A DNA stretch of 22,500 nt, taken from assembly GCA_018398765.1 (NCBI GenBank), contig JAHBMJ010004463.1, positions 74,990 to 97,489 of the forward strand, in the 5' to 3' direction. The notes beneath the pieces are model-generated. The model was not told the DNA's origin. It saw only the letters and a program-made list of their open reading frames with translations, and ran no database searches. This DNA comes from Chromera velia. Its lineage: Eukaryota > Sar > Chromeraceae. Below, in pieces: positions 1 to 10,251 of this stretch (within the stretch, counting starts at the first letter, position 1; each line of letters opens with the position of its first letter). A program made the translations under genes and the position numbers.

Positions 1-516
1 CCCCCCCCCCCCCAAATCATGGGAAGGTTCGACTCAGTAGGTCGGTATTGATCTTTTTTTATGATTCCTAACCGTGTGGATATTTATTAATAAAAAAAGA
101 ATATACCGCGGGATCGGGGTCCGGCCAGATGCAGATGCGGCCCCCGCGGCGCTCCTGCATGCCCCGCGCGCGAGCGGTCTCGTGCATCGATCGTACATGC
201 AATATCGTACACCAATCGTACACCGGCCATGAACGATTCATCCATATGCCCTTTTTTTTTGAGAACATTTCCCTTCGATGATTGTTTGAAGTTTCATGCA
301 ACTCGCTTCCCGTAGAAAGACAAGGACGTATGGTTTACACTGAAAGGCCTTTTCTTGTCTCGTTACATTAAGGTTAGCACACGTGAAAGGACTGCAACAT
401 TGTGGTGGGCTGCTTGAGACTGTGTTTTGGCTCGCTGCTGGCTTATTGGTCAGGTCTGTCCTGCGCAATAATATAGATTGATTACAGCGGCCCCTTCTAC
501 CACCGCTGTAATCAAC
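1..516. other. Upstream region of the LRR gene
   Basis: This stretch has no coding region I can support. It opens with a run of 13 C, which looks like a low-complexity or assembly-edge artefact. The 3' part precedes the LRR gene start and probably holds its promoter and 5' UTR. I see no clear TATA box or other recognisable core promoter element. Confidence 0.4.
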
Positions 517-1677
517 ATGTCCTCGGACAGTGAAAGTGACGTCTCCTACGGCGAAGCAGACGAGATCGAAAGCTTCTTTCTGGCCGAAAAACAGAAATAC
601 ATGAAGACAACATCTCTGAACAACACTACTACCTCCAAATCTCCTTCACCGCCCCCCGACCTGCTGGCGAAGGGACTCTGCCCCACGACGCCAGAGCCAG
701 AGGGAGCCGTCCTAACAGAGGAGCTCGTCCGAGAACTGTGTGGCCTGGAGCCAATGTCTGCCTCCCCTTCCTCTTTGAAGACAGGAAAGACCAAGAAGAA
801 ACAGAAGAAGAAGGAAGAGGATGAAACGGCCGAAGAAGAGAGTGATACAGACGGTGGTGAGAAGGAGGAGGAGAAGGAAGAGGAGGGGGACCTTTCTGAA
901 GTGACCTTTCTTGTGTGTAGAGGTCTGGGTCTGTCCAGTCTCTCTTGCAGGGGGTCCATCGACTTTCTCCGCCTTGCCCATCTAGAAGTCGTATCTTTCT
1001 CAAACAACAGTCTGACCGACATCGAGCCACTCAGAGAGCTCGTGTGTCTGAAAGAATTGAACGTCAATTTTAACAAGCTGACGTCTCTTGCTCCCTTGGG
1101 AGACTGTCAGATGCTCCGAAAAGTCTTTGCATCCAACAATAGAATCACATCTCTCAAGGGTCTGGAGAGCTGCACAGAGCTCTTAACGTTGGGTCTTTTC
1201 CAAAACGCTTTAGAAGACTTCGAAGAGAACCTAGAGACCCTATCCAGACTCCCTCTGCTACACACACTCGACATGGCTGCCAACCCATGCTTCGAGACCT
1301 CCCGAGCAGCCAAGAGCAACCAACTGATCGTTGCCCTTCCCTCCCTCAAAATGCTCAGTGAGGCTGACGTGTCCGATTCCGAACGTGCGGCTGCAGAACA
1401 CTTCTTTGCTGCTGTGGAAGACGCAGGGGGTGTCGCGGGGATCGCTGCCAAGTTTGCGGAGGCGCGGGGTGTCACTCTCCAGTCGGCCCTGTCTGAGCTC
1501 AATGCCAACGTCCTCGAAAGACCCTCCACCGCTCCCCCCGCCCCCCCCCGCACTGTCACTGCTAGCTCGGCAGGCCTCTGCCAGAAAACCTCTCTGTCCT
1601 CCTCTGTCATGCAGTCGGGTGTGGACGCACACTCAAGCAGCAGCAGTAGCAGCAGAGCGGTCAGCCAAATCAAATAA
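517..1677 (+). CDS. Sds22-type leucine-rich-repeat protein, 5' exon
   Basis: The likely start is the ATG at 517. The same frame is open upstream from 478 but has no earlier ATG. Residues 1-88 are acidic and Ser/Pro-rich, about 89-125 form an alternating Lys and Glu tract, and about 128-260 hold five LRRs of the 22-residue type, with the LxxLxLxxN pattern in LEVVSFSNN, LKELNVNFN, LRKVFASNN, LLTLGLFQN and LHTLDMAAN. A short LRR cap with NPCF follows, then a Ser/Ala-rich tail with a serine run coded by AGC repeats. Proteins with this layout (LRR head, coiled-coil tail) are often centrosomal or ciliary scaffolds in other eukaryotes; that role is inference here. The frame closes at TAA 1675-1677, but the true exon end is unresolved. 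GT donors in phase with the downstream exon lie near 1614-1621, and the 3' half of the gene lies beyond the intron. Confidence 0.82.
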   Translation: MSSDSESDVSYGEADEIESFFLAEKQKYMKTTSLNNTTTSKSPSPPPDLLAKGLCPTTPEPEGAVLTEELVRELCGLEPMSASPSSLKTGKTKKKQKKKEEDETAEEESDTDGGEKEEEKEEEGDLSEVTFLVCRGLGLSSLSCRGSIDFLRLAHLEVVSFSNNSLTDIEPLRELVCLKELNVNFNKLTSLAPLGDCQMLRKVFASNNRITSLKGLESCTELLTLGLFQNALEDFEENLETLSRLPLLHTLDMAANPCFETSRAAKSNQLIVALPSLKMLSEADVSDSERAAAEHFFAAVEDAGGVAGIAAKFAEARGVTLQSALSELNANVLERPSTAPPAPPRTVTASSAGLCQKTSLSSSVMQSGVDAHSSSSSSSRAVSQIK

Positions 1678-2008
1678 GAACCTTTGTTTGCAGACCGCAG
1701 GATGACGAAGAGAGAGCCAAAAGAACGAGGGAACGACAACAAAGGAATAAAGAAGGCTTCTTTGCTTTCCCTCTGTCATTCTAGTCAGACATCATTGTTC
1801 CATATGAAGTCAAAGAGTCGTTTGCCTTCGCTTCTTCTCGCGTTTTTGTGCGCATATCTGTCGGTCCTTTTCTGCGTCTGCAGCCGTCTTTCTCTTTGCT
1901 CTACCGCCTCAGAGATTCTAGAAAATGTAGTATGTCTGTCAACAGAACTTCCCGATTCTCTTGTTATTGCTGAATACTTCTCTGTCTCTGTCTCTGTCTC
2001 TGTCTCTG

Positions 2009-2087
<79 letters not shown>
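1678..2087 (+). other. Probable intron of the LRR gene
   Basis: This separates the LRR exon from the coiled-coil exon. The acceptor is clear: a pyrimidine and TG tract runs directly into CAG at 2085-2087, and the open frame resumes in phase 0 at 2088. The donor is ambiguous: a donor at 1621 would join codons in phase 0, and others near 1614-1619 are possible. A coding-looking stretch at about 1692-1770 in another frame (charged, rich in R, K, E and Q) may be an extra small exon, so the gap may hold two introns. Confidence 0.55.
1979..2084 (+). repeat. Compound microsatellite (TCTCTG)n-(TC)n-(TG)n
   Basis: About 50 bp of TCTCTG hexamers is followed by about 20 bp of TC and 34 bp of TG, ending at the CAG acceptor of the LRR gene intron. 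On the transcribed strand it serves as the polypyrimidine/TG tract before the splice site. Translations through it give artefactual Ser-Val and Cys-Val repeats. Confidence 0.95.
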
Positions 2088-3350
2088 GTGAGTGGGGGAC
2101 CTGATTTGAACGTGCTGTCCGAAGAGGAGCAACAGATATGGGACTCTCTCGCCCTGGCCTCAGCAGGGGCAGGGGAGGGCGAGGCCGAGTCGAGGGCAGT
2201 CTCTGCCGAGAAGAAGAAGAAGAAAGAGAACCCCGCAACAAAACCTGTGGACAGAAACGGAGACGCCGGTGTTGCAGAGGGGGAAGAGGAAGGGGGAGAT
2301 TCTCTGTCGTTGTTGGTTGTGGAGAGGGAGCGGGTGAAGAGACTTGAGGAGCAGCTCTCGTCTGTCCGGGACGATGCTGTATCCTGGAAAGAGAAATTCG
2401 ACGCTCTTCAGAAAAAGGTGCAAGTCCGAGAGAGGGAAGAGAAGGAAAGGGAGAAGAAAGAAACGAACCGTCCGAAGCAGCAGCGTCCCCTCCCACCTCC
2501 TGAGGAGGGTGAGGAGGAGGCGGAAGATTTCTCCAAAATGCCTCCCTCAGAGCTCAGGTCCCGTCTCCGTCAGCTGACCCTGGAGAATGCGAATATGTAT
2601 GCAGTTGTACAGGAGAATGAAGATTTGAGGGACAAGCTGAGATCAAGGCAGCAGACGAGGAGAGAGAGAGAGATCCGATCCAGGGCATCCACTCCCCCAG
2701 ACAACACCCTTGGGGGTGTCGGAAAGTCTCTCATAGTCCCTTCCGCCTCTGCATCCACCCAACAGGATGACGCTCTTCATGTGAGTGAAGACCAGACCAT
2801 AAGAGGACGTCTTCAGGCAAAGGCAGAGACCGAGAAAGAGAAAGAAAAAGAACAGCAGAAGGAGAAGGACGGTACAGCGCAACTGAAGACCACTGCCTCC
2901 ACCATGTTTCCCCCTTCTCTCTCCTTTGACGATTCAGCAGAGGACTCCGAACAAGAAACCGTCCCCTCAAAAGACTCCAAAACCGCCCTCCGACTCCGAG
3001 TCAGAGCTCTCGAGTCTCGAGTGGCCTGTCTCACAGATTACGTGCGGGTGCTGCAGATGGATAAGGCACTAGGGGCCGCCATTGCAGCACAGAGGGCACA
3101 TGCAAAGACCTTTCCCCTGAAGCCTTCTCAAACCAAACTTCAGCAGAAAGCAGAAGCACAGAAAGAGGAGAAGGTAGACCTGCCCATGCACAGACACGCC
3201 CACGCCCACGCCCCTCCTAACTCCTTAGGCTCTCTGAGTGGACTATCCCGAGTTCCGGGTGCAGCGTCTGGTTCCTCCTCGGCTGCACAGATACAGACAG
3301 GGGCGGGCAGACGGGTGACAGCCTTCCTCAGGCACATCGAAGGAAAATGA
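2088..3350 (+). CDS. Coiled-coil 3' exon of the LRR protein gene
   Basis: This is a 1263-nt open frame that starts right after the CAG acceptor and ends in TGA. It begins with VSGGPDLNVLSEEEQQIW. It is rich in Glu, Lys, Arg and Gln, with heptad-like stretches around LVVERERVKRLEEQL and in the block around LRQLTLENANMYAVVQENED. A second probable coil lies near LRLRVRALESRVACLTDYVR. The tail has a His-Ala repeat (HAHAHAHA) and ends in a basic segment. There is no credible ATG at its 5' end: the only upstream in-frame codons are the TG repeat. It is therefore best read as a downstream exon of the LRR gene, giving an LRR head with coiled-coil tail. About 27 Gln codons are all CAA or CAG. The function is not known beyond a likely scaffold role. 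Confidence 0.72.
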   Translation: MSGGPDLNVLSEEEQQIWDSLALASAGAGEGEAESRAVSAEKKKKKENPATKPVDRNGDAGVAEGEEEGGDSLSLLVVERERVKRLEEQLSSVRDDAVSWKEKFDALQKKVQVREREEKEREKKETNRPKQQRPLPPPEEGEEEAEDFSKMPPSELRSRLRQLTLENANMYAVVQENEDLRDKLRSRQQTRREREIRSRASTPPDNTLGGVGKSLIVPSASASTQQDDALHVSEDQTIRGRLQAKAETEKEKEKEQQKEKDGTAQLKTTASTMFPPSLSFDDSAEDSEQETVPSKDSKTALRLRVRALESRVACLTDYVRVLQMDKALGAAIAAQRAHAKTFPLKPSQTKLQQKAEAQKEEKVDLPMHRHAHAHAPPNSLGSLSGLSRVPGAASGSSSAAQIQTGAGRRVTAFLRHIEGK

Positions 3351-5360
3351 AGCAAAAAGGGGGGTCACGGGAAGAGAGAAGAGAGACGGCACCTCGATGT
3401 AAAGGGGTCGCTGCCTATATTCGTCTACTCTTTCTTCCGTTTCATCAAACGGAGCTAATCTCTTCTTTGCGTTTGCGTCTTCTCAGCTCCGCCTTTCAAA
3501 TGAACCTCCGGACTTTTAATTCTGTGTGCACTTGACCCTCGTGCAATCGATCATGCATGTGCATCGATCATCTTGAACTCTCTTCCTTCAATGTGTTTTT
3601 GGCATAAGGTCGCCACGTGCGGAAAAAGTGAAGTCTGAGCCTTCGCGCACCAATTCATAGTTCACTGTTTCACCTCATCAACACTCATGCAAGCTGTTAG
3701 GCGGCTGGCCGGCAGGTTAGAATCCGTCAGATTTGTGTTCTCTACGTTTAATCCCCTGGCCTATCAACATCATTCTACACATCATTCTATACGCAGGTGC
3801 ATGCATTAATCAAGATCAATTAACTAATATCATTGTATCAATAACAATACCAAGTTATTACCAACAAACTTTCTCAAAAAGTTTTTTTTTATTTAGCTTA
3901 ATTTGTGAATTATTAAATTTAGTCAGACATCTTATTTCTTATCTAATTTTCTAAATATGTTTAAACTCTGTGTTTAAATCGATTTACCTGGCCCCCTAGC
4001 GCCATACCAAAAAACCTATCTTATGTACTTTCACCTATTTTATTTTATTTCATATTCCATGTTTGAAGTAAGAAAATTTAAAATATTTTTGTTTTGTAAG
4101 ATAGCTGCTTATAACTTGTTTTTTATCGTGAACTAAATCACGAGTCTAGGGCAACGTTTATAGCATATCATTGTGTATGATAATGATAAAACAATATATT
4201 AAAATGGCCGAGAAGTTAGTAGTTAGGATCCTCGATAGGATCATTGCCAGTGAATAAGTTTTTCTTCTCTAGATTATCACTGGTATCTGATTCCATTTTT
4301 TAAATTTTGTTTGCTTATGCACATGCAGTATGTTATGCACAAGACACTGGCAGGGTATAGCATTTAAGTTCTGAATGCCATTCGCGGTCCACTGCTCCGA
4401 AAAGGTGTATAAAGGAGGGAAAGGAGGCAAAGAGGTCGTGAGTACAGCTGAAGAGGGAGAAGGAGAGAAAAACAAGGACCCGATGATGCCTTCCTCACTC
4501 ACTCACATGCATGCATGCACACTGCCCTTGTCATCATCCCCATAACCTCCATGCATGCATACTTCCCAATACCTCGCGTCGATCGCTCCGCTCTCAATCG
4601 CTAAGGCTGCATGTAGCTGTGTGTTTTCCTCTGTATATTCGTGCTTCTGCAGAAGATTGGAGTAGGCGTTTATGTCTGCACAGTTTTCTTTTCTTCGTTC
4701 ACAGAAGCCATGCAGATTGTGCACGAAGACATACATGCACTTAAAGCAATTTCATTTGAATCGGGAAAGGGAAACAAAGCTGGGTTTCTTGAATATTTGT
4801 TTCTGAGCACAGTCCGCAAAGTGTGTCAATGTCGAAAAGAGTATTATGCAAACATAAGCAAACACACCCAAATGTAGACAACCCCACAAAATATACAGAC
4901 AAACGTGTACAGGTACGGCCAAAGCATTTTCAGCCCTTGAAAGGAAGGATGACAATTGGGCCCAATGTAGACATGCTAGCACGCCGCAACCTGTTGGATG
5001 CTTCTCACTCTTCTCTCAGTACGGCAGTTGTACACGCCAGGGCTCAACGTCAGCGAATCGAGGACTGACGCAAACAAACAGAAACCCACCGGCCGTTCCT
5101 CTGACCTGAATAGAAAGAAAGGCGTCCAGACGAGGACGGCCGTTGCTTTCTCCTTGAGTCCGTTCTTTAGTTCTCTCTCTCCACCAGAAGATAGCAAACA
5201 ACAAACCAGTGGGAGGGACGGTCTCTTGGAGGAGACAGTTCAGGACCTCGTGTCTTCCCAGATACCCGCCTGCCTTCGCCCTTCATTCCACTTCGGACTG
5301 TATCGACGTGGCAAAGCCCCTCCAAGCTTTTCTCCACTCCTCCCCCTCCTCCACTCTCCT
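3351..5360. other. Intergenic, no gene supported
   Basis: 3351-3720 is probably the 3' UTR and flank of the LRR gene. About 3720-4330 is an AT-rich island. 4500-5360 contains only short overlapping frames on both strands with no recognisable domain, plus scattered ATGCATGC runs. I see no RNA gene. Confidence 0.5.
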
Positions 5361-5674
5361 GCTTGTCTGACTGCCTGCCTGCCTGCCTGCCTGCCTGACT
5401 GACTGACTGCTTGCCTGCCTGTCTGCCTGCCTACCTGTCTAACTGCCAGCCTGCCTGCCTGCTTGCCTGCCTGTCTGCCTGTCTGCCTGCCTGCCTGCCT
5501 GCCTGACTGACTGACTGCCTGCCTGTCTGCGTACCTACCTACCTACCTGCCTGCCTGTCTGTCTGAGTGACTGACTGCCTGCCTGCCTGGCTGCCTGCAT
5601 GTATGCATGCCTGACTGCGTGCCTGTCTGACTGACTGACTGACTGCTTGTCTGGCTGACTGGCTGACTGACTGG
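5361..5674 (+). repeat. CTGC/CTGA/CTGT tetranucleotide array
   Basis: A 314-bp interrupted array of four-base units, mainly CTGC with CTGA, CTGT and some CTAC. CTGA units recur in clusters of two to four between CTGC blocks, giving a higher-order pattern. It translates to Cys-Leu-Pro-Ala type repeats on + and Gln-Ala-Gly-Arg type on -, which are not real proteins. Confidence 0.95.
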
Positions 5675-7039
5675 ATGTTTCACTAAAATCGTTCTCTCGT
5701 GATTGATTACACGATTTCATTATTTTCCGCGGGCAATCAAGGAGGAAGAACCCACACTAGAGAATGAAACACGCACAGACGGAAACACGCAAAAGAACAG
5801 AAAGGCAGCCGTCCTCATCTCTCGTTGTCCTTTCTTCGTTGTGCTCAGAGAAGAAGCCTCAGAAACCACACAGATTCAATCAGATTGGCACACTGCACAA
5901 CAATCAACAAAGGATACAGCAAGCAAAAGAACAGAAGGTCGACGGAAAGACAGGCATCCAGGAAATGCACAACCAGTCAGATGGTTCAGCGGAGAGACAC
6001 ATCCTGTCCTTTTTCAAAGTGGCCCCAAACGCGAGCATACACTGAGAAGCAAATTGCCTTTTCCAATTCCTCTTGTATTCCAACTTTTGCAAGCAATGAA
6101 GACGGCCTGACAAGAGACACCCACGAAAATGGCGGAGAGCGACGAACAGAAAGGGAGTTACACAAAACAAGCATCTTCATCTTCACGGAGACAGACAGTA
6201 TGCAAGCAAGCCACATGCATGATAGGATAGAGAGACATATCTCGAGCCACTCATCTGCCGCTTCCACGCAGAGAGAACTGTTTTGGTTCCAGAGTGTCCC
6301 TAGAAAGAGACAATAAATCTGGATGGGGTTCAGTGTCAATCAGTCACACCTACCTTGTGCACAGGAGCAAACCTCAAGAAGAGCAGCAGGATCCCCTCAC
6401 TGGTTCTCTTTGCCATTCCCTGAAGGCCAACATGGCTTCATGGGCTCTGTCGGGGAACGGCCTGCATGTGCATAGGGGCAGATCGGAATAAACGAAGAAA
6501 CGGAAACCCAAACTCTGAGGAATCAGTGGAAAGCAAATAGAGAGAAAAAGACAAAAAAATTCTGCATCTTATTTGAGCAGCTGCATGGGTCCGATTATTT
6601 TGGGCGGAGCGGTCTCTGGCTCTCTTTCCACCAAAGCCGTACGAAGCCGACAGACCAATCAGACCGCAGGAGCACAACGGAATCATACAAACCTGCGGGG
6701 CCTTTCTAGAACCATTTCATCACCCACCCACCGCAAGTACCACAGAATGGAGAAGCAAACGGTCGGGCTCTTGCTTCTTTTTGCCTTCTCGTTGTCGAAT
6801 GACAACTGCCTATACGTACGCACCCACATACAAATGCACATGAGCGAGTGACTGACCATTGGCATGTCTTCAGCAATCAGACGGCGCCCCGTTTGTCTCC
6901 ACTCTTCTCAACCAAATTAGGACACCCCCATCAGTTGATTGATCGACTGCGAGGTCCCTCTTTGCCGTGCATCCCCTGCCAATATTCATTGCCTCCACCT
7001 TGTCTCTGCCTTGGCTTAATTCTCTCTGGGAATGGCCTG

Positions 7040-7040
<1 letters not shown>
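5675..7040. other. Intergenic, no gene supported
   Basis: Several overlapping short frames lie on both strands, up to about 160 codons, but they shadow each other and show no domain, coiled-coil or splice-site support. An unrecognised or non-coding transcript cannot be excluded. Confidence 0.45.

Positions 7041-7070
<30 letters not shown>
7041..7070 (+). repeat. (TGCC)n microsatellite
   Basis: A 30-bp perfect TGCC tract, 7.5 units, of the same unit family as the large array at 5361. Confidence 0.95.
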
Positions 7071-8316
7071 ATGGCCAGAGCAGCTCACAGGAACCGCTTT
7101 GGTGACAAGGGACGCAGAGCAGCAGGCGCACACAACAACGCCACAACAAACAACAGAGAGGATGATCGGGGAGCAAACACAGCCAAGTGCCGTACGTCGG
7201 TCTTATGTCTGCGCATGCGAGAGCGGATGAATACTGAGAAGTAACTGAATGTGTGGCTCTCTGCACTCTCTGGGCCTGAGATCACCGCATTTCCCGTGTG
7301 CTCAAAAAAGCAATCCTTGCTTCCCAAACCCCCCAATACATGCTTCAACCAGACTTCCTTCCATCTACACAGTGAGACCAGAAGGCGAAAAGAATCTTTT
7401 TGTCCACGAAGACAGGTGAGAGAGGGGAGCAGCGATGGACGATTCACGCGGTAACGCAAAAGAATTGACATGCAGAAACCTGTGTAAATGGCTGCTTTCA
7501 ACCCAAAAGAACGTCTTTGTTGCTTCTAGAGAGTTATATATGTGAAAGAAGAAAAGAATTTTTGCGGCGGCTCAGTACACAAGACAGTCACACCCGCTTT
7601 GCCTCACTGTGTGGCTGTGCTCTCACCAGCGTGCACTCAGAGGACCCCCCATTTTGACCGACCCATGCAGGCCACAGACAGCACACAACAATGCTGAATC
7701 GAATGCAGACACCGACATGCACGGCACATCCAGAAAGGCATGTGCCTGTCCATCTCACAGGATGTTGCATGGTCACGAAACAGTGCAGCTGCAATCGATT
7801 TGCCCCAATCAACTGCTTTGGTAGGCTTTCCTTGTCTGCTGTCACCAGACATTGTCAACCGCAACACACACTGTTGCTCGAACAGTTATGATTGTGTCCC
7901 TCGCCAAACAACTCTTCCGCAGAACCCCTGAGTCTGTCAGCGCACTGCCGATCAAGCAAGAGTCTATCGAGAAGAGACCGGTGCACATACACCAATGAAT
8001 TACAGCAATGTTTTGATTGGTACATAGCGTGAACAAGTTGATTTGCATGATTAATTAATTATTTGTTTTACTCATGCAACAGCTGCAAGATGCGACATGC
8101 AGTTGCTCCAATGGTTCATTGTTGCGCGTGTTGCATGCAACGGTGCTGTATATAAGGGTACTGGTGCCGGCTGTGCTACTTTTGGGGCCTCATTCTACAC
8201 CTTTTTTTGACCATTTACAGACAAGGGCTCACCTCCCCCTCTTTTTGGTTATCTGTAAAAGCAGGTCTGAAATTAAATATATATATGAGCTAGTGCTTGG
8301 AGGGCAAAACGCATTG
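7071..8316. other. Intergenic, no gene supported
   Basis: No coding region I can defend. The region becomes AT-rich after about 8030. A TATATAA string lies near 8148-8155 without a recognisable downstream gene. Confidence 0.45.
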
Positions 8317-8673
8317 TGAAAATGAAAGTTTGGGGCCCCAACCCTTGGATGACAGTGCTCATAGGCTTGAAGAACTAACTTGAGATTTTTAGATTTCTAA
8401 AGTTAATATTTGACAGGGGTGAGTATCTAAAATTACATTAAAATTTAAAAGCATCTGTAAGTAAAATTTTTAGAGTTGGGGACTAAAGGGGTGATTTAGA
8501 AAGTGATAGTCCGATCGAGCTAAAATCGGTTTTAACCGTCGACGTCAATCTCAAAGTCTTCGCTTTTCCTTCTGTTATCTGACCTACACAGCACATGCAC
8601 ATACAAGGACATATACACAAGTAGACACAGGTTTATATTAATATCATTTCACACAATAGCCGATTTCATAAAT

Positions 8674-10053
8674 GTGCCTACGTCAGTGTTTGAGCTGAAA
8701 GACTTCTTGGATCAAGGCAGGGTCTCTTTGGTCACTCAGCTGCTGCAGTGGGGGCTGTTATCTCTTAAAAAACAATGTAACAAATGCAAGCATTCATTCT
8801 ATATCTATCTTAACTTCATGATAGAAGGCGACCCCGTAGAGACCTGCACTGGGAGATGCGCTACCCCAGGATGCAAGAACACGGAACACAACATCTCTAC
8901 TGGCACTTTGATCGATACGCGCTTCTCCAATCTCTCTCCGGAAGCAAAATGTCTGGCTACCTACATATGGGGAGAAAGTCTGCCTCCTCTGAAAGTGTAG
9001 ACACTTTTTTCTTCTCTTAAGAAAATCACAGACAAAAGGAATAAAGAGTGCAAGTGGGGTTTCACTGTAAAGCAAATTCAGACATTCTACCGCTATATGT
9101 GTGCATGGGTGGATGAGTTTAACCAGAACACCTTTCAGCAGATGGGGGGCCTAGCAGAGCAAGAGGGAAAAGGAATTGCCTACGTTAATCTGAAAAACGC
9201 CTTCTTTAGAAAGAATCCTGTGTGGAGACAGGTAAAGGACCCTCACGGTGCTTTTGTTCAAATGGTAGCAACCGACGAGATATATCTTCAGCCTTGTTTC
9301 CATCAAAAGCAGGAGGCAGCAAAGGTATCGGGTCAGTCAGTGAAGAAGCAGACACAGATGGAAAGATGGGTATGTACACGCGTTGACAAATCGACTGACT
9401 AATTCAACTTTCGCATCCCCCTCCATGGTCGATCTGCACACACAAAGGGAAACATCACAGAATTCATCATCGACACCTGTGCTGTATGTACAGAGCTGTA
9501 CACAGATGCTCTGAAGGCTTACTGCCCAAAGACTCTGGCCCGTGCAGGCATCTTGACAACGAAGTATAATTATAGCAAACGTGAGTATATAAAAAAAGAT
9601 AAGAAAGACTTGCAAGGCAACCGAAAGAGTTCTCTCCAGATGGAGAGTCTTTTCAACTGGATCCGTTTCTTCTTGCATCTGTATAATTTGCAGAGACAGC
9701 AATGGACAGTGGATGAGAAGGGAAATCCCCCTCTCTACTACTACTTACAGAAATGGAAATTCAAGTGGAAAAAGAAACTTTTTGCAGCAGGAGGAGGGAA
9801 ATTTAGTTTTGGGGAGCTTTTGAAAGCTCTACGGGAAGTCAGTAGGCACTATGAATACAAGACGGTCCGTGAGTGGGAGTCGGGGGGGAGGAAGGTGTGT
9901 TTGTTTCCAAAGGCCAACAGTTCAAAGAACTCTGGAGGAGATGCAGACGATGAAGCTGACAAAAGGGTGGAAGAAGGCCTTGTGGAAGAAGCATTCAAGA
10001 AACTAGAGTACAACTGCGGCTGTCGGGACGGGAGAGTGGGTATGAGTGGGTGA
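8674..10053 (+). pseudogene. Merlin/IS1595 (ISXO2)-type DDE transposase with two in-frame stops
   Basis: One unbroken frame of 459 codons is interrupted only by TAG at 8998 and TAA at 9400, and ends in TGA at 10051. The order of elements matches ISXO2/Merlin transposases. First comes an N-terminal segment with CNKC (about 8776) and CATPGC as a degenerate zinc ribbon, then NISTGTLIDTRF, matching the family's S-x-R-x-G-T-x-F region. The first catalytic Asp sits in VQMVATDEIYL (9274), a WV strand in ERWVCTRV, the second Asp in LYTDALKAY (9505), and the catalytic Glu in LQMESLFNWIR (9643). The C-terminal 130 residues are Lys-rich and unfamiliar. There is no ATG at the N terminus in this frame (an ATG one base off lies at 8672), so the start may be lost or in another exon. 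This is either a decayed copy or a gene in which UAG/UAA are read as amino acids. Confidence 0.6.
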
Positions 10054-10251
10054 GTGAACGTGTGGTTGAATGTATTTATCTGTATGAATCTGTATGAGTG
10101 CATGTGTGTGTATTAACAAAGAGTGCATGCATGCAAATTAATGTATGTTGATGAGAATCATTTGAAAAAAGCTACACAAGACTGTGTATATGAGAATAGA
10201 TCCATCTATGAATAAACACAGAGCCAGACAAGACTACATATTCTTATATAT
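10054..10251. other. Spacer between convergent transposase and HNH frames
   Basis: An AT-rich spacer of about 200 bp with TG/ATGCATGC runs. No gene is seen. It probably holds the 3' ends of the two convergent transcripts. Confidence 0.5.

Noticed and set aside
546-1742. Several long - strand frames over the LRR exon
   Set aside because: They are Ser/Leu-rich antisense shadows of the Lys/Glu and LRR coding strand.
2052-2087. Start of the coiled-coil protein inside the TG repeat
   Set aside because: The Cys-Val repeat is a translation of the microsatellite with a non-ATG start; the CAG acceptor marks the real exon border.
4998-5402. 134-codon + strand frame ending in the CTGC array
   Set aside because: No domain, no splice support, and its 3' part is repeat.
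5703-6316. Three overlapping + strand frames of up to 163 codons
   Set aside because: They are mutually overlapping in different frames, have low-complexity composition and show no recognisable motif.
8148-8158. TATATAA-like core promoter
   Set aside because: It lies in an AT-rich island with no gene directly downstream; this is expected by chance.
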